Source of the DNA: Isohypsibius dastychi
Taxonomy: Eukaryota; Tardigrada; Eutardigrada; Parachela; Isohypsibiidae
Reading direction: 5' to 3'
Length of the DNA: 45,282 nucleotides
Assembly (NCBI GenBank): GCA_034696485.1
Contig: JAQIWT010000049.1
Coordinates: 1 to 45,282 of the forward strand
Below, piece by piece: positions 13,035 through 24,929 of this stretch (within the stretch, counting starts at the first letter, position 1; every line of letters begins with the position of its first letter). The translations under genes and the position numbers were made by a program. Below the pieces are notes generated by a model that made no database searches, was not told the origin of the DNA, and was given only the letters and a program-made list of their open reading frames with translations.

Positions 13035-13694
13035 AGCTATAATGCAATATCCGTGTGTTTTGTTTTTGTTTTTTTTGATAAGTTGCTGCAAATGTTAATG
13101 TTTCTGCAAATGTAAAATCTGTGAGATGAAGCTGATGGATTTCTCATCTATATTTCGGCACGACAGTCTCAAAAGCAAACAGTTTCTTCGCGTTTGCTGT
13201 GATACTGGAACATTGAATTTCTTCATTGCACAATATCTGTTCGTCATGAGTCTTTTGCCCTGATGCTTTTAATACTATTACTGCTACGCGTCATTTCAAG
13301 TAACAGAGATCTCCTCATTCATTATAGCTACTAGAACGTTGATTGGAAGAGTACTAGCTTCTGCAAACAGCCTACAAACTCATAACGGGTCGCAATTTTT
13401 TTTGCAAAAACGCGGAGTGGTCAATCAATCGAAAATTCAAACTTGAACACACTGAATCGAACCCCTGGCCTTATACTACCCACTGTTTCCATGCTAATGG
13501 ATTGCCTCGGTCCGTGTACAGAATCAGTTCGATTTCGAATTCCCCTCAGTACATTCTGCAACCAAAAAGTTTAGGAAAACTTATGGTCACACTAACACTG
13601 ACCCTTTAACTGAATCAAATCTACCAGATGCAGAATATAGCACAATACAATTCAGTGTGTCGGTGTGCCAGGTATGCGAGAAAAGTATAATAGG

Positions 13695-13740
13695 AGTAAA
13701 TAATTAATTAATAATTAAATAATTAAATAAATAATTCGAT
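13695..13740. repeat. AT-rich simple repeat (TAAATAATTAAT-like)
   Basis: Irregular TAAATAATTAA units make a low-complexity tract of about 45 bp. It lies 660 bp beyond the FAM234-like stop codon and has no coding content. Confidence 0.7.
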
Positions 13741-13874
13741 TTTATTCATGACCAATCTTCACGCTATTAATCGTGAGAACCATGAAAATTTGAGTTGAAA
13801 GTTGAAAGTTGAGTCGTGGCTACTCGCGACCCGAAGGGGCGCGTTTGGCTTGTATTACAAACCTCAGCTGTCAA

Positions 13875-14367
13875 CAGAGGCGAAGGGAGGTCTGAGGTAT
13901 GCCAGGGGTAATCCGCTGCCCTGCGGCAAAGCAACCCACGCTACGATCGTAAAAAAAGCCGTGGGGCAAAGGGGTCTCGTGAAAATTGCCCTGCGGCACC
14001 ACCTTTCACTGGATATTGCAGGGGGGGGGGCACTTTTACCAAAAAAAACAAAATTATATCTATTCGTTTATTTAAGCTGCTAGCTTCACACTGAAAATTG
14101 TTTAAAACTGTCTAAAATCATCCGCAGTCTGAAATAATCTAAAAAACTAACAAAAAAGAGAAATCAATTCTCGTGGGGAGAAACTCTAATCCCAAAAAAT
14201 TCCGGGGTCGTAAAATGCCGTGCGGCAAACGGTCGAAATGCTAGTCAGCGAAAATGCCCTGCATCAATCGGTCCAGATATTTGCTTCTCAAAATGCCCTG
14301 CGGCAAAGTGAAAATGGCTGGACAGAGGGGCAATTGCCCCATTGCCCTCCCCCTCCCTACGCCTCTG
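13875..14367. mobile_element. hAT-superfamily MITE, 493 bp, with 8-bp target duplication
   Basis: The left end CAGAGGCGAAGGGAGG (13875-13890) and the inverted right end CCTCCCTACGCCTCTG (14352-14367) match with one mismatch. They are flanked by identical 8-bp sequences GCTGTCAA at 13867-13874 and 14368-14375. The CAGNG terminus and the 8-bp duplication are diagnostic of hAT elements. The interior has no transposase but several copies of a word like TGCCCTGCGGCAAA (near 13917, 13987, 14214, 14257 and 14292). The element is thus non-autonomous. Confidence 0.88.
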
Positions 14368-17033
14368 GCTGTCAATACCCGGAAAAATTACAGTCTGCTT
14401 GTTGGGGATGTGCCGCATATGACAACCAGATGTCACTCTGACAATCAAAATTAAAAATAAGTCAACATCGACACGCTGCCACCAGGGAGTCAAAAACCGA
14501 GTTGAGCATGGAGAAACAACCGATTGATTCACTGACCCCCCTTGGAGCAACGCTTTGAAGTAAGAGCAAAGCCACAAAGGCTCATTCATTCGAATGAAAA
14601 ATCTAGTTCCTTTAATGTTTGTTTGTTTGTCAAAATGAATTTCGCAATTATTCTGTTGTGTATATAATAACAGGGGTTCCGTTTAATTCAGTTTTTGAAG
14701 AACTGCTCTCCAAGTGGAACGGTGAATGAAATGCAGCCGGAGATCGATTTCATGTTGAAACCGGATGAGATGTTCAGTTTAATGATGAGTGATTTGTGGA
14801 GCTTGTCAATTTGTTAGATCCAGACGAGACGCCATGTATTTTAATCACGATCACTCACAGTAGCCCACTCACTTCCCTTGCGTCAGACCTGATTTCCGCC
14901 TTGCACTTTCTGAAGAGACGAATTCGATGTTGTCAAAAAGCCCTTCAACTAGCTCATATGTCGAATAATATCGGCTTGTTTAATCATCCAACTTGAACTA
15001 GCTTGACGACAGTGTTGCATCAGTGTAATGGTTTGCATGTTCGGTGAGAAAAGGAGCTCAGAGTCCAATTAGCAGTGAATTATCCCCATCGGAAGCCATT
15101 TCACCGAAACACAAAACCGGTGATCCTGTCAACGAAACAACAACCAGATCATCCATCGCAAATGTGTTCTACTTATTTTTTTAATTCCACGGTAGATGGT
15201 GAGTTGTCCTGCGAGACTTGCACTCAGCTCCCGTACCACCAAAACCTTCTTTCACGACTTATATTCCAGTCCGACAACATACTCGAAAAACCTTTGCAGG
15301 CCGGTTAAATGTTTGCAGCCCGCTTTGGAATGTTTGCTGCTTTTAAGTGAGGCTTAACAATTTTTATGAAAGTTACTCCCGGCTGGCGGAACGGTTGTTG
15401 GACTGACCACTGTGTTTAAAGATCGATGTCAGCATTCACTCGCATGAACCAAGCTGATTCGATAGATAGCATGGAGATTTGCGGTTCAGGCACTTATGCC
15501 TTTGAACATCTGTTACAGGCCAGGCAGACATTTTCAAGACCCCTATCGACTATTTTCCAGGAACCGATTTGTGAGCGCTGACGAGGGACAGAATGAACGT
15601 AGTCATTCGCCTTGTCAAAACATTGTGTCAAGGGCAAGGATGTTGTATTGTCAAATCAAAGGCAAGTTCGGAAGCAAAAGGAATCCATAAAACTGGGACA
15701 ATATTTCAGGAACTCAAAAATGTTTAATTAAGGGACTGAAGAGGCTCACCACTTCGGCTGTCGGCAATATTGCACGATCACTGAAAACGTGTGCAAAAAC
15801 TAAAATCTTGATGCCCTATAAGCATTGCCGCAGACCGGGTTGTTCTGGTTCGCACTTTGGGATTCTCAGTTGGTCCAGTGAATATTTAAACATATATTCC
15901 AATCAAGGCAGCGTTTTTAGTTTCTGCAGGACATTGGCCAATATTCCATATCCTCCTCTTCACAGTTGAAAAGTACAACGAATTCACTTGACATTTGCTG
16001 GCCATGTGACGCAAAGAAATTGAAATTGCTTCGAAACCCCGAATATTGCCCATTGATTGCAACACTGTGCTTCTACGTAGTGAGTGTCCTTGTAGAGCAG
16101 AGTGCCAGACTCTCCAGAAAATGTGATCAGCACATAAGGACGACGACTGAATTTCCGGTTTTGTTTCAAGCAATTTAATTCTCTAGCCAGTGTGAAATGT
16201 AACCAGTTATCAATATTTTGATGGCTAACCGATCAAATTATTTCGTGGAATTCGGATTCTTGGTCTCCTGGAATGATCTGCATTTCGTATGGGCTAACCC
16301 GTCAATATGAGCCTACTCAAAACATAGCTTCCCCCATTTCTCAAACGTTTCATCCATGATATTCCGTCCAATGCATCTGACTTTGATTACAACTACTTCA
16401 GAGAAGATACCGCATTCGAAGAATTTAATCGTCGTCTTGGAAAACTAGTCGGGATGGCGAAGGATCCGCATTTTAATTGAGTGCCACGAAGACCTGACCT
16501 TTTACTACACGGTCACAGTCCTTTATCAACCTTGCCAATGTGACACCATATTCTGAGGAAACAGAAATTCTGTCACTTCGTTGTCGTTAGTGGACAAACC
16601 ACTACAGGTACTGAGCTAAGAATCTCATTTGATAATTGAATTTCTTTTCAGGAAATGATGCCCGTCTGCTCAGAGCACCCGAGACCACATAATTAAGATT
16701 TAATCACGGAGCTATTGCCTGAAAAGTAATCCTAGTGGGACTAACGGATGGAGTAATCTCAAGATAATCCGGTGTCTTTCTTGGAGGAGTCTCAACTCCC
16801 TCGATCGATTCCAACATTTCCTCTGCTTCTGATTGCCCTACAAATACGCCCCAGATCACATGTGCACTTGCTCACTCTCCTCGAAGTCAGACCAGCTTGT
16901 CAATCTTCCATCTTTTGACACATCGGCCTGCTTTTAAGACACTTGAGTTGTTGTGTGCAAACCCACACTACATCACTTGTGCTAATAGATTCGACCAAGA
17001 AGCTGCCGAAATCAATCGTGTTTTTTTGAGGAA

Positions 17034-19563
17034 ATGGGAGAAGTTACGCGACTACCGGCCATCGAGGAATCGCAGGACGATTTTGAATTTATTGTAGCTT
17101 CGGATGATATCGTGGCTAATTTGACGATAGCTGTAAGGAATGAACAGCTTCCGCCGGAAGTTATTCAGCAAATTATATTGCTTTCCTTTTTTACCGTATT
17201 CGCTCTAAGTGGGAATATCGCTCTTCTGGTTCATCTCATCAGGAATAAAGCATGGACACGCCCCGTGACTATTTTTGTGATGGCATTGGCAATGAGTAAG
17301 GAACAGACTTCGAGTTTAACGAGTTTATCTAGCTGAGTGGAATAATTATTCATGAAGTGAATATTTTTGGTGAAAGTTTTCCATAAAAAAATAGGCTTCA
17401 AGAATGTCGACTTCTCCAGTCTATCTCTTACAAATGCTTTCACAGAAACTGAACTGAGAGACGGCTTTCTTATGTATATTAATCGAATCTCCATAATGAA
17501 TATGACACATTTTACAAACAAAATTGATTGTCTTTTATCTGAGCACCTTGGATTTGTGAGGAATTCCGGGTGTCCGCCCTCTTTGGCGGTTTATTTGACT
17601 TTTCGTTGTGTATTTCAGCCGACATCTTGATTGCCACCTTTTCCATGTCCATTGAGATTCTGTGGGAGGCGTTCAATGAATGGATATTCGGGTATTACGC
17701 ATGCAAAATAGCCACGTACACACAGTGTGCTCTCTTCGTTAGCACGGCATTCATCCTCATGAGTATGAGCTATGACCGATTTCAAGCAATATGCCGCCCA
17801 ATGTTATTCTGTCGAAGCCTGTCTCGGAGCCGAAAGATGATCCTCGGATCATGGCTTACTGGGATCGTTCTGGCGATTCCGCAACTATTCATTTTTGTTC
17901 AGGTGAGAAACCGTCTCGCAAATCTCTAGATGCGTTCAAATTTTAAAACGAAACCGTGATATTTGTACGATATTGCAAATGGATCAAAGTATTCCTACCA
18001 TAGGAGCTTCATTATCATATACAGCCCTTACATTAAGTTCTGGGTCCTAACTGGAGACGCTCCAGTTTGGGAAAATCTGGGAGATTGCGTAATTGCAACT
18101 TGTTCTGAAGCGCTCGATCGTTTTCCAGTCATAAAAGTTAAACTGATTGGCCATATCTCACTACTGGTAGCTAAACATTCGCACTTGATTTGCCTGTGTC
18201 TGTTACCTCCCCCCCCCCCCGCTCCCCCACTGGATTTCAATTGGCATTCAAACTCCGGATGTGTTGATAGTCCACAATAGAGCCAGTCAGCCCAGATTTG
18301 CTTGGAGTTGGTGTTGTCAAATAACTGGTTTTTTATGCCGAAATATCTGAAACCGCATGACGTTTACAAATTTGGAAAAAAGGCAGGAAAAAATAGGCCA
18401 ACGAGGACTTAGCTGGAATTTGAGCTGACACAGTATCTGGCTGTCGTCAGCTGTCAGGAACTTGATCAAAACAGAACTTGCGCGTAAAATTACTACTAAG
18501 CGAAAACGCAGTGCGAATTTCACGAATCTGACAAGCCCGATTACGTTTTCGTCGGGCTAACGTTACAACTTTTTCATGGTGATTCTTTTCTACATTTCGA
18601 GATACTCATCTTCATTGACCGGATCTTGGAGTTTATGCATGGAGCTTCAACTTACCAGCACTTCAGCATAATAGAAGTGAATATTGAAAATATGACCAAC
18701 GAAGGTCTCATCCAATAAAAAGAAATACCACGTCACTTTGTGACCTTGAATGCGCTGTTCTGAATGGTGTTGAGTTTCAAGCTAGAAGAGATTGCGATTC
18801 ACGTTGAAGTTCACACCTTTTTATTCGGACTTTTTTTCAGGTCGAAGTTGGTACTCACCCTGATGGAGATCCAATATATGCTTGCAAAAGTGCGGGCTAC
18901 ACAGCAGCATGGCAGCGTAAAATCTACGTAACATGGATCGCCACATGCGTTTTCATTGTTCCCTTATGCTTCGTCGCAATCTGCTACGTCAACATCGCAC
19001 GGGTAGTCTGGACTGTCACTTCCCACCCCCTCGGCCACCAACAGCGCAATGAGACCATGATGCTGCGAGTGAACAGCTCGGCCAGCCAGCGTGTCAGTGA
19101 CCGAGCCAAGATCAAAACGATCAAGTTAACCATCAGTATCCTGGCGTGTTACATCCTCTGTTGGACGCCCTACTTTTCAATGAACTTGCTGAATGTTTGG
19201 ACAAACTATTATTTTCGAGACAAGATCCCGGCAGCGGTGCAAATTACAGCTCAGAGTATGGCCTGGTTCTCCAGCTGCGTCAATCCGCTAATCTATGGGG
19301 GATTCTTGATGCCGGATAAAGCGTGCCGAGATTGCATCGAAGGCTCGCCACCGAGGTCCCCGAAGAGTGTCCCACCTCTGAGTCAGTACGCAACTAGAAA
19401 TGGATGTGCCGCTGGAAAGAGTCGATCACCCTCACCTGCGATTCAGAATAGCGAGAAAAGAAGCCGCTCGCGATCAAGCAGTAGCACTGTGAAAGGATTT
19501 TCGATCGCTGAGGAGGTGGTGAATGGCCGTAAAGAAAGTGATAGCTACGTGGCGCATTTGTGA
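17034..19563 (+). CDS. Class A neuropeptide GPCR (vasopressin/CCAP/GnRH-AKH superfamily)
   Basis: Three exons encode 422 aa: 17034-17295, 17619-17902 and 18841-19563, in consistent phases, with introns of 323 and 938 bp. All seven helices can be followed. Landmarks: SGN in TM1; LAMTD at the start of TM2; C116 in TM3, which should pair with the ECL2 cysteine in YACKS; DRF at 140-142 in place of DRY; basic ICL3 RAKIKTIKLT; CWTPYF in TM6; NPLIY in TM7. The WQRKIYVTW stretch before TM5 and the ICL3/TM6 block resemble vasopressin/oxytocin and CCAP receptors more than other families, with some AKH/corazonin likeness. The ligand is unassigned. The C-terminal tail is rich in Ser/Arg/Pro, as expected of phosphorylation sites. 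The start is the first ATG before the N-glycosylatable N-terminus (NLT). Confidence 0.83.
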
Positions 19564-20170
19564 TCCTGATTTTGATTCCACGCACTTAGTTCAACATAAT
19601 CCAGTCCAGAATGCATCTATGTTTTTGTTTTAATTGTTTGTGCGTTGGAAAATTTTATGAGGGAGAAAAGCCAATCGCTCCATTGTGCACTATTAGTTCG
19701 ACGCACCTGAGTGGCTCCATGACCGCTTGTTGTACCGACAGTAGTCAGAACTTCCGATATCGTAGAAGAACTGAATTCAGAGTCATGAAAAATATCCTTA
19801 GATCTCCATGGCTAGTCAGAAAATGCTGATTGACATCAATCGCAGATCAACGTCGAAAAGTGCGCGGCAGTTCGCAGTTTATTACAATCGAATTATAAAA
19901 CTACTGTGCGCATAAAAAGCCGAGTATTTTAGCTTCCAATCGCTTTGGTTACATGGCGAAGACTAATTATACAAACCGAAACTCAGAAATTTGTCAAACT
20001 CAGGGTTAAGGAATTCGGGATTTCGGAATTATAAAACATCAGGATCAAACATCTGCCAGCAACTTGCACGATCATCCAACAGTGAGTATACACACTGTAC
20101 TGTACTGGACGCGTTGCACGGCTCATTACTGTTATTTCATGTCATTATCAAGCTCAGGACGTATGAAAAT
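19564..20170. other. Intergenic between convergent GPCR and chemoreceptor-like genes
   Basis: About 600 bp holding the 3' UTRs of two tail-to-tail genes. I see no additional exon or RNA gene here. Confidence 0.5.
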
Positions 20171-21531
20171 TCAACATGTGCAGTTGCTCAACACCGTGAT
20201 GCCATTCGGCCCGTTGCTGAGAAACTCATGTGCGAAGATCGTAAAGGACAACGTCAGGGTCAAGGTCTGAAATAGTGAGAAGTTCTGGATTAACTTGAAC
20301 TGAACTGGCTTGAAAGGCGGCTCACCGTTACAAACAAGATTCTAGTGACATGAATAACTCGAATGCTCTGAAATGCAATTGGCTGCTCTTTGTACATGAG
20401 CAACAAACACCGCACAGCCTCATAGAAATGATGTCCCTCTCTGCTCCTTGTGCGCTTTACCGTTCTCGGGATCAAGTTGCAAACCAACCGATGGCCTCTC
20501 TGACCCTATCACGAGATTTTGAATCAACACTGGAACATTCTCGTAACTTTTATATGCTGACTCACTTCTTCATGTAATCTGATCAGCGGCACCAAGAACA
20601 GGAATGTTTGAGAAGCATATACCACAAGGTTGACAATTTTCGCCGAGAAATAGCTGCTCATTTCGTAGGAGAGCGGTGGTGCTATGATCATCGCCACAAA
20701 TCCCAACGTGGTTCCACAGTCGAGACAGTAGCAAATGCCGAATGTCAGACCAAAACACTCATTGATTTCTTCCATAACTCTGTGGATCTCTGCGTAGATA
20801 TCAATGATATCATGAACTTGGTTGGTAGCTTTTGCCAACATATCCGATGATGCAGCGTGTGTGCAGTTAAGGTTTTGAATTTCATGGTGTAAGGTCTTAA
20901 GATGGCGCTTGACCAAACACGAGAACGTGATGAGGCAGATGTAGATTTGTTGGGAGAGTATGAATGGGATATCGTTGAAAAGTGTCCATGTGATAAAGTA
21001 GTGCCAGTTAAGAAAAGGAATGTGGAACCAGTACGCCTCCCCGAACCATCCATCATCGTCACCAACAGTGCCATATGTGATATACTGATACCACGTGAAC
21101 ACTGCTCTTGCAAAGTAAAGGATGGTAAATGCTATCCCGGCAAGTATTGAGAACGTCCGCACAGAATGAAAAATGCTGGCTTCAGGTAAAGAGAAATCTG
21201 TCTTTATTCGATCGAGACATTGGAGTAGGCATCGCCATTTCTGGTGCTGGAAAAAGAAAACGGCAATGACGGATACACCGCGGAAGTTTATGAGGAAGAA
21301 TGGGATTTCGGAGATGGCGTTCATTAAAGAGCTCGTCTGTGGGGATGAGTTGTGGAGGAGACCGGCAATACTGGACGCCAGTTGAAGAGAAAAAGAGATT
21401 ACTCCACCACAGATGAGACATGTCCCGATAAGACGAGTAAAACACTGGATATGACGTGATGGATTGATTGGAGGAAAAACTCCGAAGAAACCGAGAAGCG
21501 TCAACTGTACCGGTATAGTATTGGTGGCCAT
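20171..21531 (-). CDS. Gustatory-receptor-like 7TM protein, paralogue 1
   Basis: Three exons encode 413 aa: 21531-20566, 20505-20326 (exactly 60 codons) and 20266-20171, both junctions in phase 0. The protein is very hydrophobic, with about seven helices. It has a long charged intracellular stretch (residues about 220-250) and a conserved HVTRILFVT segment before the last helix, the layout of arthropod-type gustatory receptors (Gr family, inverted 7TM ligand-gated channels). The classical C-terminal TYxxxxxQF motif is not preserved; the final exon reads LSFTIFAHEF. It aligns through all exons with the gene at 37388-38819: LIRLHEE/IQLHEE, EGHHFYEA/EGSRLHKV and RILFVT/RLLFIT. Membership of the insect GR superfamily is an inference from architecture. 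It could be a tardigrade-specific 7TM family. Confidence 0.72.
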
Positions 21532-23524
21532 TTTGAAAATTCTCGTCGGTGTACTCTATTGAATTAAAAACCGAACTCTACATCCATGAGCGAAGAGAAA
21601 CAACGAAAAAGCAAGAAGGAGAGCGAAAGCGTCGACGGGAACATGCCGAACTCTGCTCGATGGAAGCGCCACGTATTTGAACAACTGTGTTTGAGAAATA
21701 TGAGTGATCATGACGGAAAAAATACTGGCTGACAACCTGAGCAAATATTAACACGTATCTAAGGTGCCATTTGCCGAATTTTCGGTTCTCTCGCTCACGA
21801 ATACTGTTAAGCACTGAGAAATATCGTGCGTGTGCAAAATCTAGCTCAATAAATTTTAGACCATTATGATATTATATTCTTGCATACAGAGAATCCGTAA
21901 TTTTCCCGCGAGTAGGTGAGGGTTTGAAAAGCAAGCGACGGAAATGACGCCAAAACGATAAACGTGGTTGGAAGTTGTATGGTCAAAACAGAATGTGCAC
22001 AGCGGGATATTGGACTTGATTTATATTGGACGCAACCAGTGGTGGCTAAGGCGGATATTCCAGTGAGGGGGAGATTCACTCCGCTTTCATTAGCGAAGCG
22101 GAAAGCGTTACCGCTTTTGATCCGGTTTGCTTAGCGGAGGTCCTCCATAAAGGAATACCCCCCCCCCCCTTCCCCCGCAAATCCACCACTGGATGCAACA
22201 CGAAATATCACGGAGAGAAATTATGAGGCTGTCCCGAAAACGAAATTATTACCCACTCTTACGTGACGTGGCAGTGGCTTAGGGCGTATTATTTATCATG
22301 TGTCAATTCGGTACAACTCGTTGTACTGAATGACCGATCACTGAAATTGGTCTCTCTATCAAATCGTTCGATATGAGGATTTAACGCCGAATCTCGTGTA
22401 TCGGTTTGCGGGTTCTGCATGCTGTTGAAAGTCTGTTAGATTCTCGGGTTTGTTGTAGTGGAAAATGGAAGTGTATCATACGCCGGAATTCAACTCCCTG
22501 AATGAACGAAAGTAACTTTAATACCATACCATAAAAGCCACTTTTCTATGAAGACTGAAGAGGGAAAACGTATGCGTTCTAAACCACAACTTGGTGGTAA
22601 AGGTGAAATTTTCATCAGCGCTTGTATTCAAATTGTTATGGGGATGGGAACGCTTTGCTTGAAACCTACTGGATGGCCAAACTTAGTCAACGCTCTCCCT
22701 TATGTTACAGTCTACTGTACGAAGTTCGCGGTTCGTTCAGAACTGGTAATTCAGGAGACTGTGAAATTCAAAAGACGCAGAATTCAGCTCACGCTCGACA
22801 GACAGTATGTTCAGGTAAGTCTCGACCGCAGTAACGATACTGTTTATGATTCTCATCTTTCAAGTAAATATTGGTCGTTATAAGAGTGTCTCTCAAATCG
22901 GACCGAATTTTGCTGGTTTCTCAAGTGATCGGTAGGTATCCATCAGGCATAATTCTCTTTTCGAAATAACTGTGAATTCCTGAACGAAAATGCTTCTTTG
23001 ATTTGTACGATGATGAGACTACAATGAAGAGCTTCAGCCGCTGGTCTGAAAATCATTGCGAGTTGCGTATCAAATGGAAATTTAATGGTGTGTGGTTGCT
23101 TCGGGTTGACCCTACTAACCGCAGAAACCTGAAAACCAAGTATAGCACGGCAGTTTTGTAAATCCTCCATATGCCCATATACGCAGCTCTGCACGATATT
23201 GAAATATGGGCTTCCCTAACATCATTCGGATAAGCACCGAACAGAGGATGCTATGTGGGAATACTTTTTTTTAGAAGAAATTCCGGAGAGAATATCGTAG
23301 AATAAACGTGATATAAATATTTGTGATGAGTCGGTTTGCCAGAACATGACGAAGAAAATGAAGAAACTGTACCGCCCAATATACAGGAATCATATTGTAT
23401 TGTACAACCCAATGTACGTACAGGAGTCTCCATAAGTCTTTGCCAATTCGTCACCTTAAATACAAACAAGATCTTTTCTAAAAAAGTTTGTGGATGCTAC
23501 GGCTTTCTTACCTAACTGCGATTC
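21532..23524. other. Intergenic, with one MITE
   Basis: About 2 kb between the start of chemoreceptor-like gene 1 and the 3' end of the Cys-rich gene copy. The only supported element is the hAT MITE at 22037-22191. The frame at 22548-22883 (111 codons) has no domain and is probably chance. Confidence 0.5.
22037..22191. mobile_element. hAT-type MITE, 155 bp
   Basis: The left end CAGTGGTGG (22037-22045) is an exact inverted match of the right end CCACCACTG (22183-22191). The flanks are GACGCAAC (22029-22036) and GATGCAAC (22192-22199), an 8-bp target duplication with one change. A C-rich tract lies inside the right end. No coding capacity. The same CAGTGGTGG terminus followed by a G-rich tract recurs at 45231. 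Confidence 0.8.
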
Positions 23525-24660
23525 TCAATTGGTACAGCAGTCAGTGCACGTAAGTGCTGCCGTCACGCATGCTGTTTTGGCCGCAACTTCGCACACCGCT
23601 TGAGTGAGCGGCACAAGCGCACAAGCTGCATACGCAATATCTTCACCAACTGCCGTAGCCAGACATACCGGTCCAAGAAGAGTCACCAAACCGCAAGTCA
23701 CAGATCCAGTGAAGCCAGTCGTTCCCGTGCAGCAGTCACAGGAGGAACCGGTGCTACACGCACCGGTTCCTCCTGTCGTCAGCATGCTGGGGCAGCAGTC
23801 TTCATACACTAGTGGACAAGTAGTTGTGCAAGCTGTTTCGCATACACTTTGCAGCAGTGGACCTAAAGCTCTGCACGTGACAAAACATGCGGTTTTTGCA
23901 ACGGCGGTAGCAGCACAGCCTAGTTTGCTAACAGGAACGATAATGTTCGTGTCGCTACAAGTAAATGTTCCCGGGGTGGAGACGGCTGGACAGCAATCCT
24001 CGCATCCAACAGCAGTACAGGTTGTTTGCACGCGGCTTCACATAAGGGTAACAATGCTCCAACTGATGTAGCGCATCCAGCGTAGCAGACAGCCTCCGTA
24101 ATACTGGTAGTGGCACATAGGGCAGCATCAATCGAAAGCAGCGTTCCAACCGAGCATGTGATTGGTCCGCTGATCGGAGTTTCAGGGCAACAGTCTTCGC
24201 ATGCGGCGAAGCACGTGCCCAAGCATAATGCTTGGCATGCAACATGGGCGGCAGGTAGAAGTAACAAATTGCATGCAGCAAAACAGGTGGACTCGGCATG
24301 CGCAGCTGCGGCACAGACGGCACCACTGATGAGAGTGCCGTCAGCTGGACATGTAAGTGGTCCCGGATGGGTCAGGACAACCACGGGGCAGCAGTCTGGG
24401 CAAGTGGCAACCTGACAAGCCGTTGCACATACCACTTCGCACAGAAGCTGAACTATCCCGGTTGAGGTCAATCCACAACCCGTAACGCAGGCATCCTCAG
24501 TAATGGCAGCAGCGGTGCACGCGGCAGGCAGGATTGTAATGATAGCATTGCTGACGTCGGTGCATTGGAATGGTGTGTTGTCGGTTGGTACCACTGCAGG
24601 GCAGCACTCGTCACATGCGGCAGTCGTACAAGCAATCTTGCAAAGAGCTTCACAGGGGCG
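23525..24660 (-). pseudogene. Truncated, frameshifted copy of the 10-Cys repeat gene
   Basis: On the minus strand, frames 24660-24031 and 24031-23525 together reproduce the C-terminal six units or so of the intact gene at 27423-29915. Shared blocks include ACTTAACDECCPAV, CQVATCPDCCP and GCEDCC, and the end is a matching TCTDCCTN stop. The two frames are joined by an apparent one-base loss at about 24028-24035, just after a CEAACK block, relative to the CEAGCK block in the intact gene. A further segment of roughly 45 residues, about one repeat unit, is missing in frame after PSMLTTGG. There is no start codon or signal peptide: homology stops abruptly near 24660, where unrelated repeats begin. 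DNA similarity continues past the stop codon into 3' flanking sequence. This indicates a genomic duplication rather than a retrocopy. Confidence 0.8.
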
Positions 24661-24670
24661 CGTTTGTAGC

Positions 24671-24772
24671 CGGCAAGATAGTTGCGCGCAACTAGCAACT
24701 AACTTGCCGCGCCACTCGGCAAGATAGTTGCGTCGGCCAGTTAGTTGCACGTGTTTCGGCAAGATAGTTGCG
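24671..24772. repeat. Cluster of five GGCAAGATAGTTGC-type motifs
   Basis: CGGCAAGATAGTTGCG occurs exactly at 24671-24686, 24717-24732 and 24757-24772. A variant CGGCCAGTTAGTTGC is at 24734-24748, and an inverted variant GCAACTAACTTGCCG at 24695-24709. The cluster begins within about 10 bp of the point where the Cys-rich duplicate loses homology. It may be the end of a transposon or a satellite fragment. Confidence 0.75.
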
Positions 24773-24929
24773 TGCTCTGAGATTGACTTCCAATTGAGAT
24801 CTACAAAGTTTAGGCGACTGAAAAATGTAGAACACAGTATGTTCCATTTCCAATCGCTAATCTGGTGTCTCGTTTATAGAAATTTGCGCTACTTTCTTCG
24901 TAACATCACACATCATCATTTCAGGAATC

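Larger units (their letters stand above)
13035..17033. other. Long intergenic region with transposon, no gene
   Basis: About 4 kb between two plus-strand genes. It contains the FAM234-like 3' UTR, an AT-rich simple tract (about 13695-13740) and the hAT MITE at 13875-14367. I found no coding exon between 14380 and 17033. Frames there are short and lack domains or splice continuity. The last part is probably the GPCR promoter and 5' UTR. Confidence 0.55.

Noticed and set aside
18206-18232. Poly-C tract followed by CCCCCACTGG, like a hAT end
   Set aside because: No matching left end or 8-bp duplication was found in the GPCR intron.
23604-24415. Plus-strand frames opposite the Cys-rich copy
   Set aside because: Same antisense composition effect as at the intact gene.
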